From Burkholderiales bacterium (GTDB lineage Bacteria > Pseudomonadota > Gammaproteobacteria > Burkholderiales > Burkholderiaceae_C), in assembly GCA_027484405.1 (NCBI GenBank), contig JAIXTA010000018.1, positions 1 through 64,000 on the forward strand: 64,000 nt of DNA, given 5' to 3'. Both the position numbers and the translations under genes were made by a program. Below, piece by piece: positions 8,494-16,294 of this stretch. The notes below the pieces were generated by a model. It was not told where the DNA came from. It worked only from the letters and a program-made list of their open reading frames with translations, and ran no database searches. Position 1 is the stretch's first letter. Every line of letters begins with the position of its first letter.

Positions 8494-9156
8494 CTAGCGA
8501 CCGGGCGCCGGCTGGGCCAGCAGCGCGTCAATCCGCGCCAGCAGGTCCTTGTCCTCGGGCGCCGTCATGGAGCCGAAGGCCTCCACGCGCTGGCCGTCGC
8601 GGCTGATCAGGTACTTGTGGAAGTTCCAGCGCGGCGTCGAGCCGCTGACCTTGGCCAGGTGCGCAAACACCGGATTGGTGTCCTTGCCGCGCACCGAGCT
8701 CTTGGCAAACATCGGGAACTTGACGCCGAAGGTGCCTTCGCAGAAGTCCGCAATCTCCTTGTTGCTCTTGGGCTCCTGGTTGCCGAAGTCATTCGACGGA
8801 AAGCCCAGCACCGTGAAGCCGCGTGCCTGCAAACGGCTGTGCAGGGCTTCGAGACCCTTGTATTGCTCGGTGAAGCCGCAGAAGCTCGCCGTGTTCACGA
8901 TCAGCAGCACCCGGCCGCTGTATTGACACAGGTTCTGCGGCGCATCGTCCTGCAGGCGCGGCAGGGTCTGGTTCATCCAGGCCGGGCAGCTGGCGGGTGC
9001 AGCAGCCGGCGTGGCGGCCGTGGCCGGGCGGGGCGCCGGCGTCTGGGCCTGCGCAGACAGACTGCCCAGCAGCAGGGCACTGGCCGCAAGCGCCAGCGTG
9101 CCGCGCGCTGAATGAAGCATGAAGGAGGAGAGGGAGTTCTGTTTATGGGTGTGCAT
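8494..9156 (-). CDS. Glutathione peroxidase, exported
   Basis: 220 residues. The first 38 form a signal peptide ending in SAQAQ, then an Ala/Pro linker, then a GPx domain. The peroxidatic cysteine is C93 in NTASFCGFTEQY, with Q127 in GFPSNDFGNQEP and W177/N178 in RWNFHKY completing the usual tetrad. It uses cysteine, not selenocysteine. The start at 9156 is favoured over 9120 by an AGGA ribosome-binding site nine bases upstream. It would reduce hydrogen or lipid peroxides outside the cytoplasm, fitting the lipid and light-stress neighbourhood. Divergent from the photoreceptor regulator. Confidence 0.92.
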   Translation of the reverse strand: MHTHKQNSLSSFMLHSARGTLALAASALLLGSLSAQAQTPAPRPATAATPAAAPASCPAWMNQTLPRLQDDAPQNLCQYSGRVLLIVNTASFCGFTEQYKGLEALHSRLQARGFTVLGFPSNDFGNQEPKSNKEIADFCEGTFGVKFPMFAKSSVRGKDTNPVFAHLAKVSGSTPRWNFHKYLISRDGQRVEAFGSMTAPEDKDLLARIDALLAQPAPGR

Positions 9157-9369
9157 GACGCGTCCTGGAGATTCAGACCGGCAGTGTGGTGAAGTCACCA
9201 AGCGCTGCCAGGTGTGCGTCTTGCCCGGCCCAAGGGGCGGCGGGGCAGCCGACAGCCTGCGGGCCATGCAGCCGCGCCGGAATGCCAGCAACCCAAGAGC
9301 CCGGTGCACGGAGCACCCGACTCAGCCTGAATATCCCTGGGCGCCATGGACAAACCCGCGCTTGCGGCT

Positions 9370-9382
9370 TTGTCCTAGGCAA
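9370..9382. promoter_or_regulatory. Putative operator, TTGTC-CTA-GGCAA
   Basis: An imperfect 13-bp palindrome, one mismatch from TTGTC-N3-GACAA. It lies 18 to 30 bp upstream of the TATACT -10 element of the regulator promoter, covering the place where a -35 would be expected, as is usual for MerR-family control. Confidence 0.55.
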
Positions 9383-9399
9383 GACCCACTCCCAGCTCC

Positions 9400-9405
9400 T
9401 ATACT
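9400..9405 (+). promoter_or_regulatory. -10 element TATACT
   Basis: TATACT is a near-consensus -10. No TTGACA-like -35 exists at 16-18 bp; the palindrome at 9370-9382 occupies that zone. This suggests an activator-dependent or repressed promoter for the MerR/B12 gene that starts at 9548. Confidence 0.4.
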
Positions 9406-9433
9406 ATGAATTCAGGCGGTAGTCGTCAAGTGT

Positions 9434-9446
9434 TTGTCCAAGACAC
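9434..9446. promoter_or_regulatory. Putative operator, TTGTC-CAA-GACAC
   Basis: Second copy of the palindrome in this intergenic region, about 30 bp downstream of the TATACT element, a position suited to repression of the regulator's own transcription. Flanking bases extend it as GTGT...ACAC. Confidence 0.55.
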
Positions 9447-9547
9447 GCGTTCTGCAACATGTGTTCAGGTCAAGCCGAACGATCCGCATCCGGAGCCCGG
9501 CAGTACCCCGCACAGTGCGTGGGATCGCGGCCATCACCGAGCAGTAC

Positions 9548-10492
9548 ATGAACGACCGCAGTCAAGTTCAAGGAGTGACACTGAGCATCGCCGCCGTCGA
9601 GCGCGACACGGGGTTGTCCAAGGACACCCTGCGCGTTTGGGAGCGGCGCTACGGGTTTCCGCAACCGGGTCGTGACGCCTTCGGCGAGCGCACCTACCCC
9701 ATGGACCAGGTGGACAAGCTGCGCGTCATCCGCCGGCTCATGGACGCCGGCCACCGCCCCGGCAAGATCATCCCCCTGTCCATCGAGCAGCTCCAGGCCA
9801 TGTCCGAGGCCACGGTGCCCGAGCCGCGCCGCTTTGCCGGCAGCCAGGCCCTGAGCGAGCCGCTGGAGCACTACATCGAGCTGGTCAAGAGCCACCAGAT
9901 CGAAGAACTGCGCCGCAGCCTGTCCCAGGCCCTGCTGCGCGTGGGCCTGGCCCGCTTCGTCACCGACATCGTCTCCCCGCTCACCCAGATGGTGGGCGAC
10001 GCCTGGGCCCGCGGCTACCTCGAGATCTTCGAAGAGCATCTCTATACAGAGAGCGTGCAGGTCATCCTGCGCAACGCCATCAACACCATCCCCCAGCCCG
10101 GCAAGCGCCCGCGCATCCTGCTCACCACCTTCCCGCAGGAGCCGCACGGCCTGGGCCTGCTCATGGCCGAGGCCCTGCTCGCCCTGGAAGGCGGCCGCTG
10201 CATCTCCCTGGGCACCCAAACCCCCGTCTGGGACATCGTCTTGGCCGCCACCAGCCAGAACTGCGACATCGTCGCCCTGAGCTTCTCTGCCTGCCTGAAC
10301 CCCAATTCCGTCGTCGAAGGCCTGGACGACCTGCGCGCCAAGCTGCCCGGCCAGATGGAAATCTGGGCCGGCGGCTCCTGCCCCATCCTCACCCGCAAGC
10401 CGCCCAGGAACGTGCGCGTCTTCAATGACCTGCAGCAGATCCACGGCGCGCTCATCGAGTGGCGCGCCAGCCACGCCGCCACGGGTGAGTAA
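9548..10492 (+). CDS. MerR-family AdoB12-binding photoreceptor regulator (LitR/CarH type)
   Basis: 314 residues. The MerR helix-turn-helix is at residues 11-70 (TLSIAAVERDTGLSKDTLRVWERRYGFP). Next is a helical cap with W153-X9-E163-H164, the CarH adenosyl-capping motif. The cobalamin-binding Rossmann domain follows, with E198-P-H200-G-L-G203 (the D/E-x-H-x-x-G ligand motif), SFSACL and AGG. All residues needed for base-off, His-on cobalamin binding are present, so it can be a light sensor. Family members repress light-inducible genes in the dark. The start at 9548 is chosen because it lies just before the HTH; the ribosome site is weak and the frame is open to 9434. Confidence 0.92.
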   Translation: MNDRSQVQGVTLSIAAVERDTGLSKDTLRVWERRYGFPQPGRDAFGERTYPMDQVDKLRVIRRLMDAGHRPGKIIPLSIEQLQAMSEATVPEPRRFAGSQALSEPLEHYIELVKSHQIEELRRSLSQALLRVGLARFVTDIVSPLTQMVGDAWARGYLEIFEEHLYTESVQVILRNAINTIPQPGKRPRILLTTFPQEPHGLGLLMAEALLALEGGRCISLGTQTPVWDIVLAATSQNCDIVALSFSACLNPNSVVEGLDDLRAKLPGQMEIWAGGSCPILTRKPPRNVRVFNDLQQIHGALIEWRASHAATGE

Positions 10493-10552
10493 GCCCCACG
10501 CCCTGGGCGAATAGGTCAGCCGCAACCCGGCTCCGCCCGAAGCCCACCCCCC

Positions 10553-10575
10553 CACCGGCCGCACTGCGGCCGGTG
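10553..10575 (+). terminator. Strong GC hairpin after the regulator gene
   Basis: CACCGGCCGC and GCGGCCGGTG form a perfect 10-bp stem with a three-base ACT loop, 60 bp after the regulator stop. No T-run follows, so termination may be partial or need other factors. Confidence 0.5.
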
Positions 10576-10686
10576 TGCATTCAGCGCATCACTGCACGCC
10601 ACCCCACGACACCCAACCCCGGCCACCGCAGCCTCGCCCGCCGCAGCCCCGCCGACCGCAACGCACGCCATTCGCCCCTGCCCGCC

Positions 10687-10869
10687 ATGTCCCGCCGCGA
10701 CCACAAAGCAGACGCCCAAAGCGCCACCGCGCACTTTCGCGGCAACAAGGCCAAGCTCCCCAGCAAACCCTGCACCGTCTGCGGCCGCCCCATGGTCTGG
10801 CGCAAGGCCTGGGCCAAGAATTGGGACGACGTGAAGTACTGCTCAGAGGCCTGCCGGCGCAAGGCCTGA
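10687..10869 (+). CDS. DUF2256 small zinc-ribbon protein
   Basis: 60 residues with paired cysteines C29/C32 (KPCTVCGRP) and C52/C56 (YCSEACRR), and the WRKAWAKNWDDVKYC core that defines DUF2256. The four cysteines likely bind zinc. Genes of this family are often beside cryptochrome/photolyase genes, and a photolyase does follow here after an interrupting island. Function is unestablished. ATG at 10687 is chosen because upstream sequence lacks family character. Confidence 0.87.
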   Translation: MSRRDHKADAQSATAHFRGNKAKLPSKPCTVCGRPMVWRKAWAKNWDDVKYCSEACRRKA

Positions 10870-11205
10870 GGCCGGTTTCAGTGGATTTGCGTGGCAGGCA
10901 TGCCCGGTTCCGCTTGTCCCAAGCCATTCTTCAAGGCATCGCCCCGGAAAGCCGCATCCAGCAAGCCTCTTCAGGCCCATGCCTTGAAGATCCGCGCCAG
11001 ACAAGCGGGAACGGCAGGGTGGGGTTGCAAAACGGCGCTGATGCTCACGCCAATTCATGCGGGGTAAACGCAGTACAGCTGACTAAAGGCTTTTCGAGAA
11101 TCGCCGGGCGCAAACGCAACGCGCCCACGCTGGACTGCATCGGTGCCGTTGCGCAAACCGGTTAGAAGGCGCTGGTCAGCTCAGCCGAAGCCGTGCTCAT
11201 TAGCG
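10870..11205. other. Intergenic region holding repeat copy 1
   Basis: 335 bp between the DUF2256 gene and the end of the next minus-strand gene. It holds the dispersed palindromic repeat at 10907-11012; I see nothing else in it. Confidence 0.6.
10907..11012. repeat. Dispersed palindromic repeat, copy 1 (106 bp)
   Basis: Outer arms GTTCCGCTTGTC (10907-10918) and GACAAGCGGGAAC (11000-11012) pair. A perfect inner pair TCTTCAAGGCAT (10928-10939) and ATGCCTTGAAGA (10979-10990) flanks GGAAAGCCGCAT. Related copies occur at 13145 and 13407, and shorter relatives at 31695 and 36086. Confidence 0.8.
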
Positions 11206-12198
11206 CTAGCTGGGAGCCTTCACTCCGGGCGGCAGGAACCGAGACACTTCCTTTCGCCGAATGGCGTCGGTCAGCGGCCCGACTAACTGACGCACTTCCG
11301 CTCGCACCGGTGAGTTCTCGGGCACGTCAAACAGCGCGCGGTCAACCGCCGAACCTTCGCAGACTGCCCACGTAGCGCACATGTCCAGTTGTTGAAGAGT
11401 TTGTGCGCTGACGCGGGTCGCACCTTCGTCAATCCCGTTGACGTTTAAACTCGCAGCGATCAACGCCAATTGGAACGCTTCGCGAGAGACTCCCGCGTCG
11501 ACTTTGTTGTCAAACCACATCGTCATTGACAGCCCATCAGCTCCCTGAAATTGAAGCAAATGCGAGGGCAGTTGATGTCCACCGCCCAAGTCGATAAACG
11601 CCTTGAGAGCTGCTGCCTGTCGTTCCGCGTTGACTTGCTTCCCAAAATTTATGACCTCGAATCCTCGAGATAGTGGATCGGGGGGGCGCCCTGTTTCGAG
11701 CGATTTAAGTTCCACAAATCGGGTTTGTGCCGAACCCAATCCGCTTAACCCATCGCAGCGCCGCTCCAACTCCTCCCGCGCCTCTTGCATTCGCTGCTCA
11801 TTACGCCTGAAATAGGTCATAAATTTACCTTTTGCGCGCTCTGTGTCTGAATAGTCCCACTTGCTCTTGAGATCTAAACAAAACAGGCCCGCTTGTTTTG
11901 CGAAATAGATACCCCCTCGTTCGGGTTGCTGTATGGCTTGCTCATAGAACACTCGTAATCGAACGGCGCGCTCCATCGCGTGGTTGAGGCTCACATCCTC
12001 AAGCGTGGCAGTAGCTTGGTCTTTCTGACCAGGCAGTGTCGCGGGATTGCGCTCATCAAACGGAAAGGCGGTTCCCGCATTTGAGCTGGTGTCACGGTTG
12101 TTTTCCGCCTCGTTTTCCCTCGGCATCGCATACCACACGAGTACTCCGACGCATAGAAGTGCGCTACCAATCATGAGTTTGGCACCGAGTCTAGTCAA
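11206..12198 (-). CDS. Unrecognised membrane-anchored protein
   Basis: 330 residues, not recognised. Residues 7-24 form one hydrophobic helix (MIGSALLCVGVLVWYAM), giving an N-terminal anchor or uncleaved signal, followed by a polar body. A helical segment rich in charged residues (about 105-150, RRNEQRMQEAREELERRC) may form a coiled coil. Four or five cysteines lie in the periplasmic part. Base composition is visibly lower in G+C than the neighbours. With the next gene it forms a two-gene island bracketed by repeat copies, suggesting acquisition. Confidence 0.65.
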   Translation of the reverse strand: MTRLGAKLMIGSALLCVGVLVWYAMPRENEAENNRDTSSNAGTAFPFDERNPATLPGQKDQATATLEDVSLNHAMERAVRLRVFYEQAIQQPERGGIYFAKQAGLFCLDLKSKWDYSDTERAKGKFMTYFRRNEQRMQEAREELERRCDGLSGLGSAQTRFVELKSLETGRPPDPLSRGFEVINFGKQVNAERQAAALKAFIDLGGGHQLPSHLLQFQGADGLSMTMWFDNKVDAGVSREAFQLALIAASLNVNGIDEGATRVSAQTLQQLDMCATWAVCEGSAVDRALFDVPENSPVRAEVRQLVGPLTDAIRRKEVSRFLPPGVKAPS

Positions 12199-12295
12199 TC
12201 TTAATCCCTCCGTTGCAGGCTCGCGCGAATCGCGTAAAGGCGCGTCGACATGTGTGCTAGCGAAATTGCTGCCGTTATATCGCTCCAGTTAGATT

Positions 12296-12886
12296 CTAGG
12301 GATTTGGCACCGCTGCCACCGCAGGGCCGCAGCGAGCTACAGAGTCTTGCGCACCACCCGCTGGCGGCTCTTGAGCAAAAACTGGCGCTGGATCAAGTGG
12401 CTGACTGCTGTTGGGGTTTAGTACGATCCACCGCTCCCTCGACCCATCCGAATACGTGACAACAAGAAAGCTACCCGATCTTCCAAACGATGCGTTGAAT
12501 GCCATGGGGTTCATCGACTGACGCAGATTGTTATACACAGCATTTGCAGCAGCACGACGGACCTCAGTCGGGCTATTGAGTGTTACCTTGATGTCTTTGC
12601 CATCAGGGCCTTTTGTAGTCAGCGCACAACCATCCGATGGGATGCGTCGTGCTGCCACATCCGTTGGCATCTCGTTGGTCTCGGCAGCCGAGGAGCCAAG
12701 CGCCCCCGGCTCACTGCCGCCGCCTCCGCCACCTCCGCCCCGCGAGCCGCGGCCTGCTCCGTCGACTTCAACGATCGGCAAACCGATCACACCGTCTGCG
12801 CCGGCCATGGGCGGTAGCACCATGAAGGTCAGAAATGTGCTGCACGCCACAACCTGTGCGCGCCCTGAACTATGCAATCTGATCAT
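12296..12886 (-). CDS. Unrecognised exported protein with glycine-rich tract
   Basis: 196 residues, not recognised. The N-terminus (about 1-30, VVACSTFLTFMVLPPMAGA) resembles a signal peptide. A glycine run follows at residues 50-58, and the C-terminal part (FGRSGSFLVVTYSDGSRERW) looks like a small strand-rich domain. It is 97 bp upstream of, and co-directional with, the membrane-anchored unknown, so the two probably act together. Lower G+C than the surroundings. Confidence 0.6.
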   Translation of the reverse strand: MIRLHSSGRAQVVACSTFLTFMVLPPMAGADGVIGLPIVEVDGAGRGSRGGGGGGGGSEPGALGSSAAETNEMPTDVAARRIPSDGCALTTKGPDGKDIKVTLNSPTEVRRAAANAVYNNLRQSMNPMAFNASFGRSGSFLVVTYSDGSRERWIVLNPNSSQPLDPAPVFAQEPPAGGAQDSVARCGPAVAAVPNP

Positions 12887-13144
12887 TGCTTCTCCCTAGA
12901 AGACTAGAGTGCAGCGGCGTGCTGGAAAGCCAAGCTGTTTATCCACCCACCGCGCATGCACGCTACCCCCCCCGCTTAGACTTCGTCAATTGCCGAACTG
13001 AGATTGCTGGCGAGCCCATTCGGGCTGGGCGACATTTATGTCCAAGACCAGCGCAGAGCGGGGCAACGAGGTCTTTTGCCCCTTGTGAGCCGACTTGGTG
13101 AAGCACCCACGCACACGGGTAAGCCCACAACACTACGCATCCCC

Positions 13145-13250
13145 GTTTCCGCTTTTCCCAAGCCTCTCTCCTAGGCATGTCCTTGGAAAGCCGCATCAGC
13201 CGGGCATCTTCAGACCCATGCCCTGAAGACCTGCACCAGACAAGCGGAAC
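13145..13250. repeat. Dispersed palindromic repeat, copy 2 (106 bp)
   Basis: Begins GTTTCCGCTTTTCCCAAGCC and ends CAGACAAGCGGAAC, with GGAAAGCCGCATCAGC inside, the same plan and length as copy 1. Its left inner arm reads CTCCTAGGCATG, introducing a CCTAGG not present in copy 1. Confidence 0.78.
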
Positions 13251-13406
13251 GCGGCCAGTGCATCGCGGAATCACCGCCTGACCCAGCCCGCTCCGCTGCG
13301 ACACACCGCCGCCGGGCAGGTGCGTGCTTGGCGCGGGGCTGTGGCGGGCCGCAGAATGCGGTTCGCTTGACCGGTTTGGGCCGCCGTTGAACAAGCGCAT
13401 GGGCTG

Positions 13407-13555
13407 GCCCCGCTTGTCCCAAGCCGTTCTCCAAGGCATGTGCCTGCAAAGCCGCATCGGATGGGCGTCTTCAGGGTGGTGCCATGAAGATCCGCGCCGG
13501 ACGCGCGTTTCGGGTCCAATGCCCTGAAGACCCGCGCCAGATGCGCGAGAACGGG
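13407..13555. repeat. Dispersed palindromic repeat, copy 3, enlarged
   Basis: Begins CCCCGCTTGTCCCAAGCCG and has the GCAAAGCCGCATCGG core. The right half is duplicated: GCCATGAAGATCCGCGCCGG at about 13481 is followed by GCCCTGAAGACCCGCGCCAG at about 13521. It ends 65 bp before the photolyase start. Confidence 0.7.
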
Positions 13556-13618
13556 GTGCCGCCCGCACAGGCGCACGCCCTTGCACCCTAAAAGCACAAC
13601 AAGAACACGTCCTCCGTC

Positions 13619-15319
13619 ATGCCCACAAAAGCTGCAAAGTCCGCCAAGCCCGCGCCGGCTCCTTCTGCCGCGTCGTCCAAGACCACGGCACCTGCCCGCG
13701 CCGCCGCCCCTGTCGATCACTCCACCCACACGCCCCCAGACGCCGCCACCGACGCCGCCGCCCAGCTCGTCCTGGTGCTGGGCGATCAGCTCTGGATGGA
13801 CAACCCGGCGCTGCGTGCGCTGAATCCGGCCACGGACACGGCGTTGATGATCGAGGCGCCGGGGGAGTCCACGCATGTGTGGAGCAGCAAGCCGCGCACG
13901 GCGGTGTTTTTGTCGGCCATGCGGCACTTTGCGGCGCAGCTGCGCGCCGCGGGCACGCCGCTGGTCTACACGCAGCTGGCCGATTGGCCCGAGACGCCGG
14001 GGTTGATCGAGCGCCTGGGCCGGCACATCGACGCCCTGCAGCCGAAGCGCCTGGTGCTCACCGAGCCGGGGGACTACCGCCTGCGCACGGGCATTGAGCA
14101 GCTGTGCCGCGCGCGCAAGCTGCCGGTGGTGTTTCTGGCGGACACGCACTTCATGTGCACGCTGGCTGAGTTTGCGGATTGGGCGGCGGGCTACAAGCAG
14201 CTGCGCATGGAGTTCTTCTACCGCATGATGCGCAAGCGCCATGGCGTGCTGATGGACGAGCACGGCGAGCGCGACAGCAAGGGCGAGCTGCAGCCGCTGG
14301 GTGGCCAGTGGAACTACGACGCCGAGAACCGCGAGGGCTTTCCCAAGACGGGGCCGGGCGCCATTACGCCGCCGGCCACCTTTGCGCCGGACGAGATCAC
14401 GCAGGGCGTGTTTGCGGACATCGAACGCGTGCTGCCCAAGCACCCGGGCGAGCTGGGCCACTTCATCTGGCCCGTCACACGTGAACAAGCCTTGCAAGCC
14501 TTGGCGCAGTTCATCGAGCACCGCCTGCCGCGCTTCGGCCCCACGCAAGACGCCATGTGGACCGACACGCCCTTTGCCTGGCACGCGCTGCTCTCCAGCA
14601 GCCTGAACCTGCACCTGCTCGACCCGCGCGAGGTGATCGAGGCGGCCGAGGCCGCGCATCGCTCCGGCCGCGTGGATCTGGCGAGTGCCGAAGGCTTCAT
14701 CCGCCAGATTCTGGGCTGGCGCGAGTTCATCCGCGGCGTGTACTGGCTCAAGATGCCGGGCCTGGCCCAGGCCAACCACTACCAGCACACGCGCACGCTG
14801 CCCGCCTGGTACTGGACCGGCCAGACGAACATGGCCTGCATGCGCGCGGCCGTGGGGCAGACGCTCAAGTATGGCTACGCGCACCACATCCAGCGCCTGA
14901 TGGTGACGGGGCAGTTCGGCATCCTGGCCGAGATCGAGCCGCAGCAGGTCTGCGACTGGTACCTGGCCGTGTATGTGGACGCCATCGACTGGGTGGAGCT
15001 GCCGAATGTGGCCGGCATGGCGCTCTATGCCGACGGCGGCAGCTTTGTGAGCAAGCCCTACGTGGCCAGCGGCCAGTACATCAAGCGCATGAGCAACTAC
15101 TGCGAGGGCTGCGCCTACAAGCCAGACGTCAAGACCGGCCCGCGCGCCTGCCCCGTGAGCACCCTGTACTGGCACTTCCTGCACAAGCACGAAGCCGTGC
15201 TCGCCAAGAACCCGCGCACCGCGCTCATGGCCAAGAGCATCGGCCGGCTGGAGCCGGCGGCGCGGCAGGCGATCGTGGATGAAGCGCAGCGCATGCTGAA
15301 CGATCTGGACGCGCTCTGA
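13619..15319 (+). CDS. Prokaryotic Fe-S (6-4) photolyase / cryptochrome (PhrB type)
   Basis: 566 residues. A 48-residue Ala/Pro/Lys leader precedes a Rossmann domain (LVLVLGDQLW), then the helical FAD domain. Cysteines C407, C495, C498 and C511 have spacings of 88, 3 and 13, identical to the 4Fe-4S ligands of Agrobacterium PhrB (350/438/441/454). The paired histidines H422-H423 fall where PhrB has its active-site pair, so this is an FeS-BCP (6-4) photolyase rather than a CPD enzyme. It repairs UV photoproducts using light. The leader is unusual for the family. Part of the proposed light regulon, next to the B12 regulator. Confidence 0.93.
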   Translation: MPTKAAKSAKPAPAPSAASSKTTAPARAAAPVDHSTHTPPDAATDAAAQLVLVLGDQLWMDNPALRALNPATDTALMIEAPGESTHVWSSKPRTAVFLSAMRHFAAQLRAAGTPLVYTQLADWPETPGLIERLGRHIDALQPKRLVLTEPGDYRLRTGIEQLCRARKLPVVFLADTHFMCTLAEFADWAAGYKQLRMEFFYRMMRKRHGVLMDEHGERDSKGELQPLGGQWNYDAENREGFPKTGPGAITPPATFAPDEITQGVFADIERVLPKHPGELGHFIWPVTREQALQALAQFIEHRLPRFGPTQDAMWTDTPFAWHALLSSSLNLHLLDPREVIEAAEAAHRSGRVDLASAEGFIRQILGWREFIRGVYWLKMPGLAQANHYQHTRTLPAWYWTGQTNMACMRAAVGQTLKYGYAHHIQRLMVTGQFGILAEIEPQQVCDWYLAVYVDAIDWVELPNVAGMALYADGGSFVSKPYVASGQYIKRMSNYCEGCAYKPDVKTGPRACPVSTLYWHFLHKHEAVLAKNPRTALMAKSIGRLEPAARQAIVDEAQRMLNDLDAL

Positions 15320-15440
15320 GCGCCTGATGCGCTGACGCATCCGCTGCGCGGGCCTGTGCGCAACAGCCTCGGTGACGCCCCCGCGCATGGGCGATAGCAT
15401 CCCGACCCGATACAACATACACATCAGGGATGGGGGGAAC

Positions 15441-16253
15441 ATGCGGGCACATCGCATTGCGCTGCTGGCGCTGGTTTGCGTTTGGGCACTGAGTCTGGGG
15501 GGCTGCGCCGTGGTGCAGCCGGTGGTGGCGCCCACCGCGGCGGCCGATCCGGCCAGCGGCTATGTGGCCGGGCAGTTCACGCGCCAGAAGGGCAGCAACT
15601 TCGCCTTCGTGATCAAGGCCGAAGAAGGCGGCAAGGAGTTCCTCATGCCCCTGGGCGAGGACACCAGCATGCCCACCGCCATCACGGCGCAGACCGTGGC
15701 CATCAAGCTGCCGCCGGGCAAGTACAAGCTGGTGCAGTGGCTGAGCTATGCCACGCTGACCAAGGAGATCAACACCCGCCGGCCGATCACCAACCCGCTG
15801 CTCAGCCAACCCTTCGAGATCCGCGCCGGCCAGGTGCTGCACCTGGGCGCCTTCAGCCTGAGCCAGACCTTTGTGGGCGGCTACCCCTACAGCACCACCT
15901 ACCTGCGCATCGAACCCGTGCGCCGCACCGAGGCTGAGGTGAAGGCCGACTTTGCGAGCACCTACCCGCCATTGGCCCAACAGCCGCTGAGCTGCGTGCT
16001 CTGCACCGACACCGTGATGCTCAACCCGGCGCTGCAACGCCTGATGGAGCTGCTGCAGCGTGCAAGGCCGCCGGGCACACCCGGCACACCGGCCACGCCG
16101 GGCGCCACGCCCGCTCCCGCGGTACCCCCCGGCGGTGCACCGAGTTCGACGCCCGGCACACCGCCCGCAGCGCCCGCGGCACCGCAAATCGCACCGCCGC
16201 CACCGGCTGCACCGCCCTCGGCCCCGCCTGCCACGCCGCCTGCATCACGCTGA
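15441..16253 (+). CDS. Lipoprotein with proline-rich C-terminal tail
   Basis: 270 residues from ATG 15441, with a strong GGGGGG ribosome site five bases upstream. The signal ends in the lipobox LGGC. The folded part (about 40-205) is strand-rich (GNFAFVIKAEEGGKEF-like segments, KLPPGKYKLVQW) and resembles carboxypeptidase-regulatory or PEGA-like sandwiches, though I do not recognise a family. The last 60 residues are Pro/Ala/Thr/Gly low-complexity, a possible cell-wall-spanning tail. Confidence 0.78.
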   Translation: MRAHRIALLALVCVWALSLGGCAVVQPVVAPTAAADPASGYVAGQFTRQKGSNFAFVIKAEEGGKEFLMPLGEDTSMPTAITAQTVAIKLPPGKYKLVQWLSYATLTKEINTRRPITNPLLSQPFEIRAGQVLHLGAFSLSQTFVGGYPYSTTYLRIEPVRRTEAEVKADFASTYPPLAQQPLSCVLCTDTVMLNPALQRLMELLQRARPPGTPGTPATPGATPAPAVPPGGAPSSTPGTPPAAPAAPQIAPPPPAAPPSAPPATPPASR

Positions 16254-16294
16254 GTTCGCCAGACACGCGCGCGACAGACCCCCGGAGCAGGCCC

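Larger units (their letters stand above)
9157..9547. other. Divergent promoter region, peroxidase / MerR-B12 regulator
   Basis: 390 bp without a gene. It contains two copies of the 13-bp palindrome with centres 64 bp apart and a good -10 hexamer between them, described separately. Either operator could serve both the peroxidase (minus) and the regulator (plus). Confidence 0.6.
12887..13618. other. Repeat-bearing non-coding region upstream of the photolyase
   Basis: 730 bp without a convincing gene. It holds repeat copies 2 and 3 (13145-13250 and 13407-13555). A minus-strand frame at 12963-13586 is made from the repeats themselves and has no protein character. Confidence 0.6.

Noticed and set aside
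8494-9156. Selenocysteine-containing glutathione peroxidase
   Set aside because: The active-site codon encodes cysteine and there is no in-frame TGA.
10907-13555. Integron cassette with attC sites around the two unknown genes
   Set aside because: The repeat ends (GTTCCGC / GCGGGAAC) do not match the GTTRRRY/RYYYAAC core of attC sites, and no integrase is visible.
12963-13586. 207-codon minus-strand frame upstream of the photolyase
   Set aside because: It is composed of the palindromic repeat copies and has no protein-like pattern.
13271-15535. A 754-codon open frame antisense to the photolyase gene
   Set aside because: It is an artefact of high-G+C codon use; the plus strand carries a clear photolyase with all catalytic residues.
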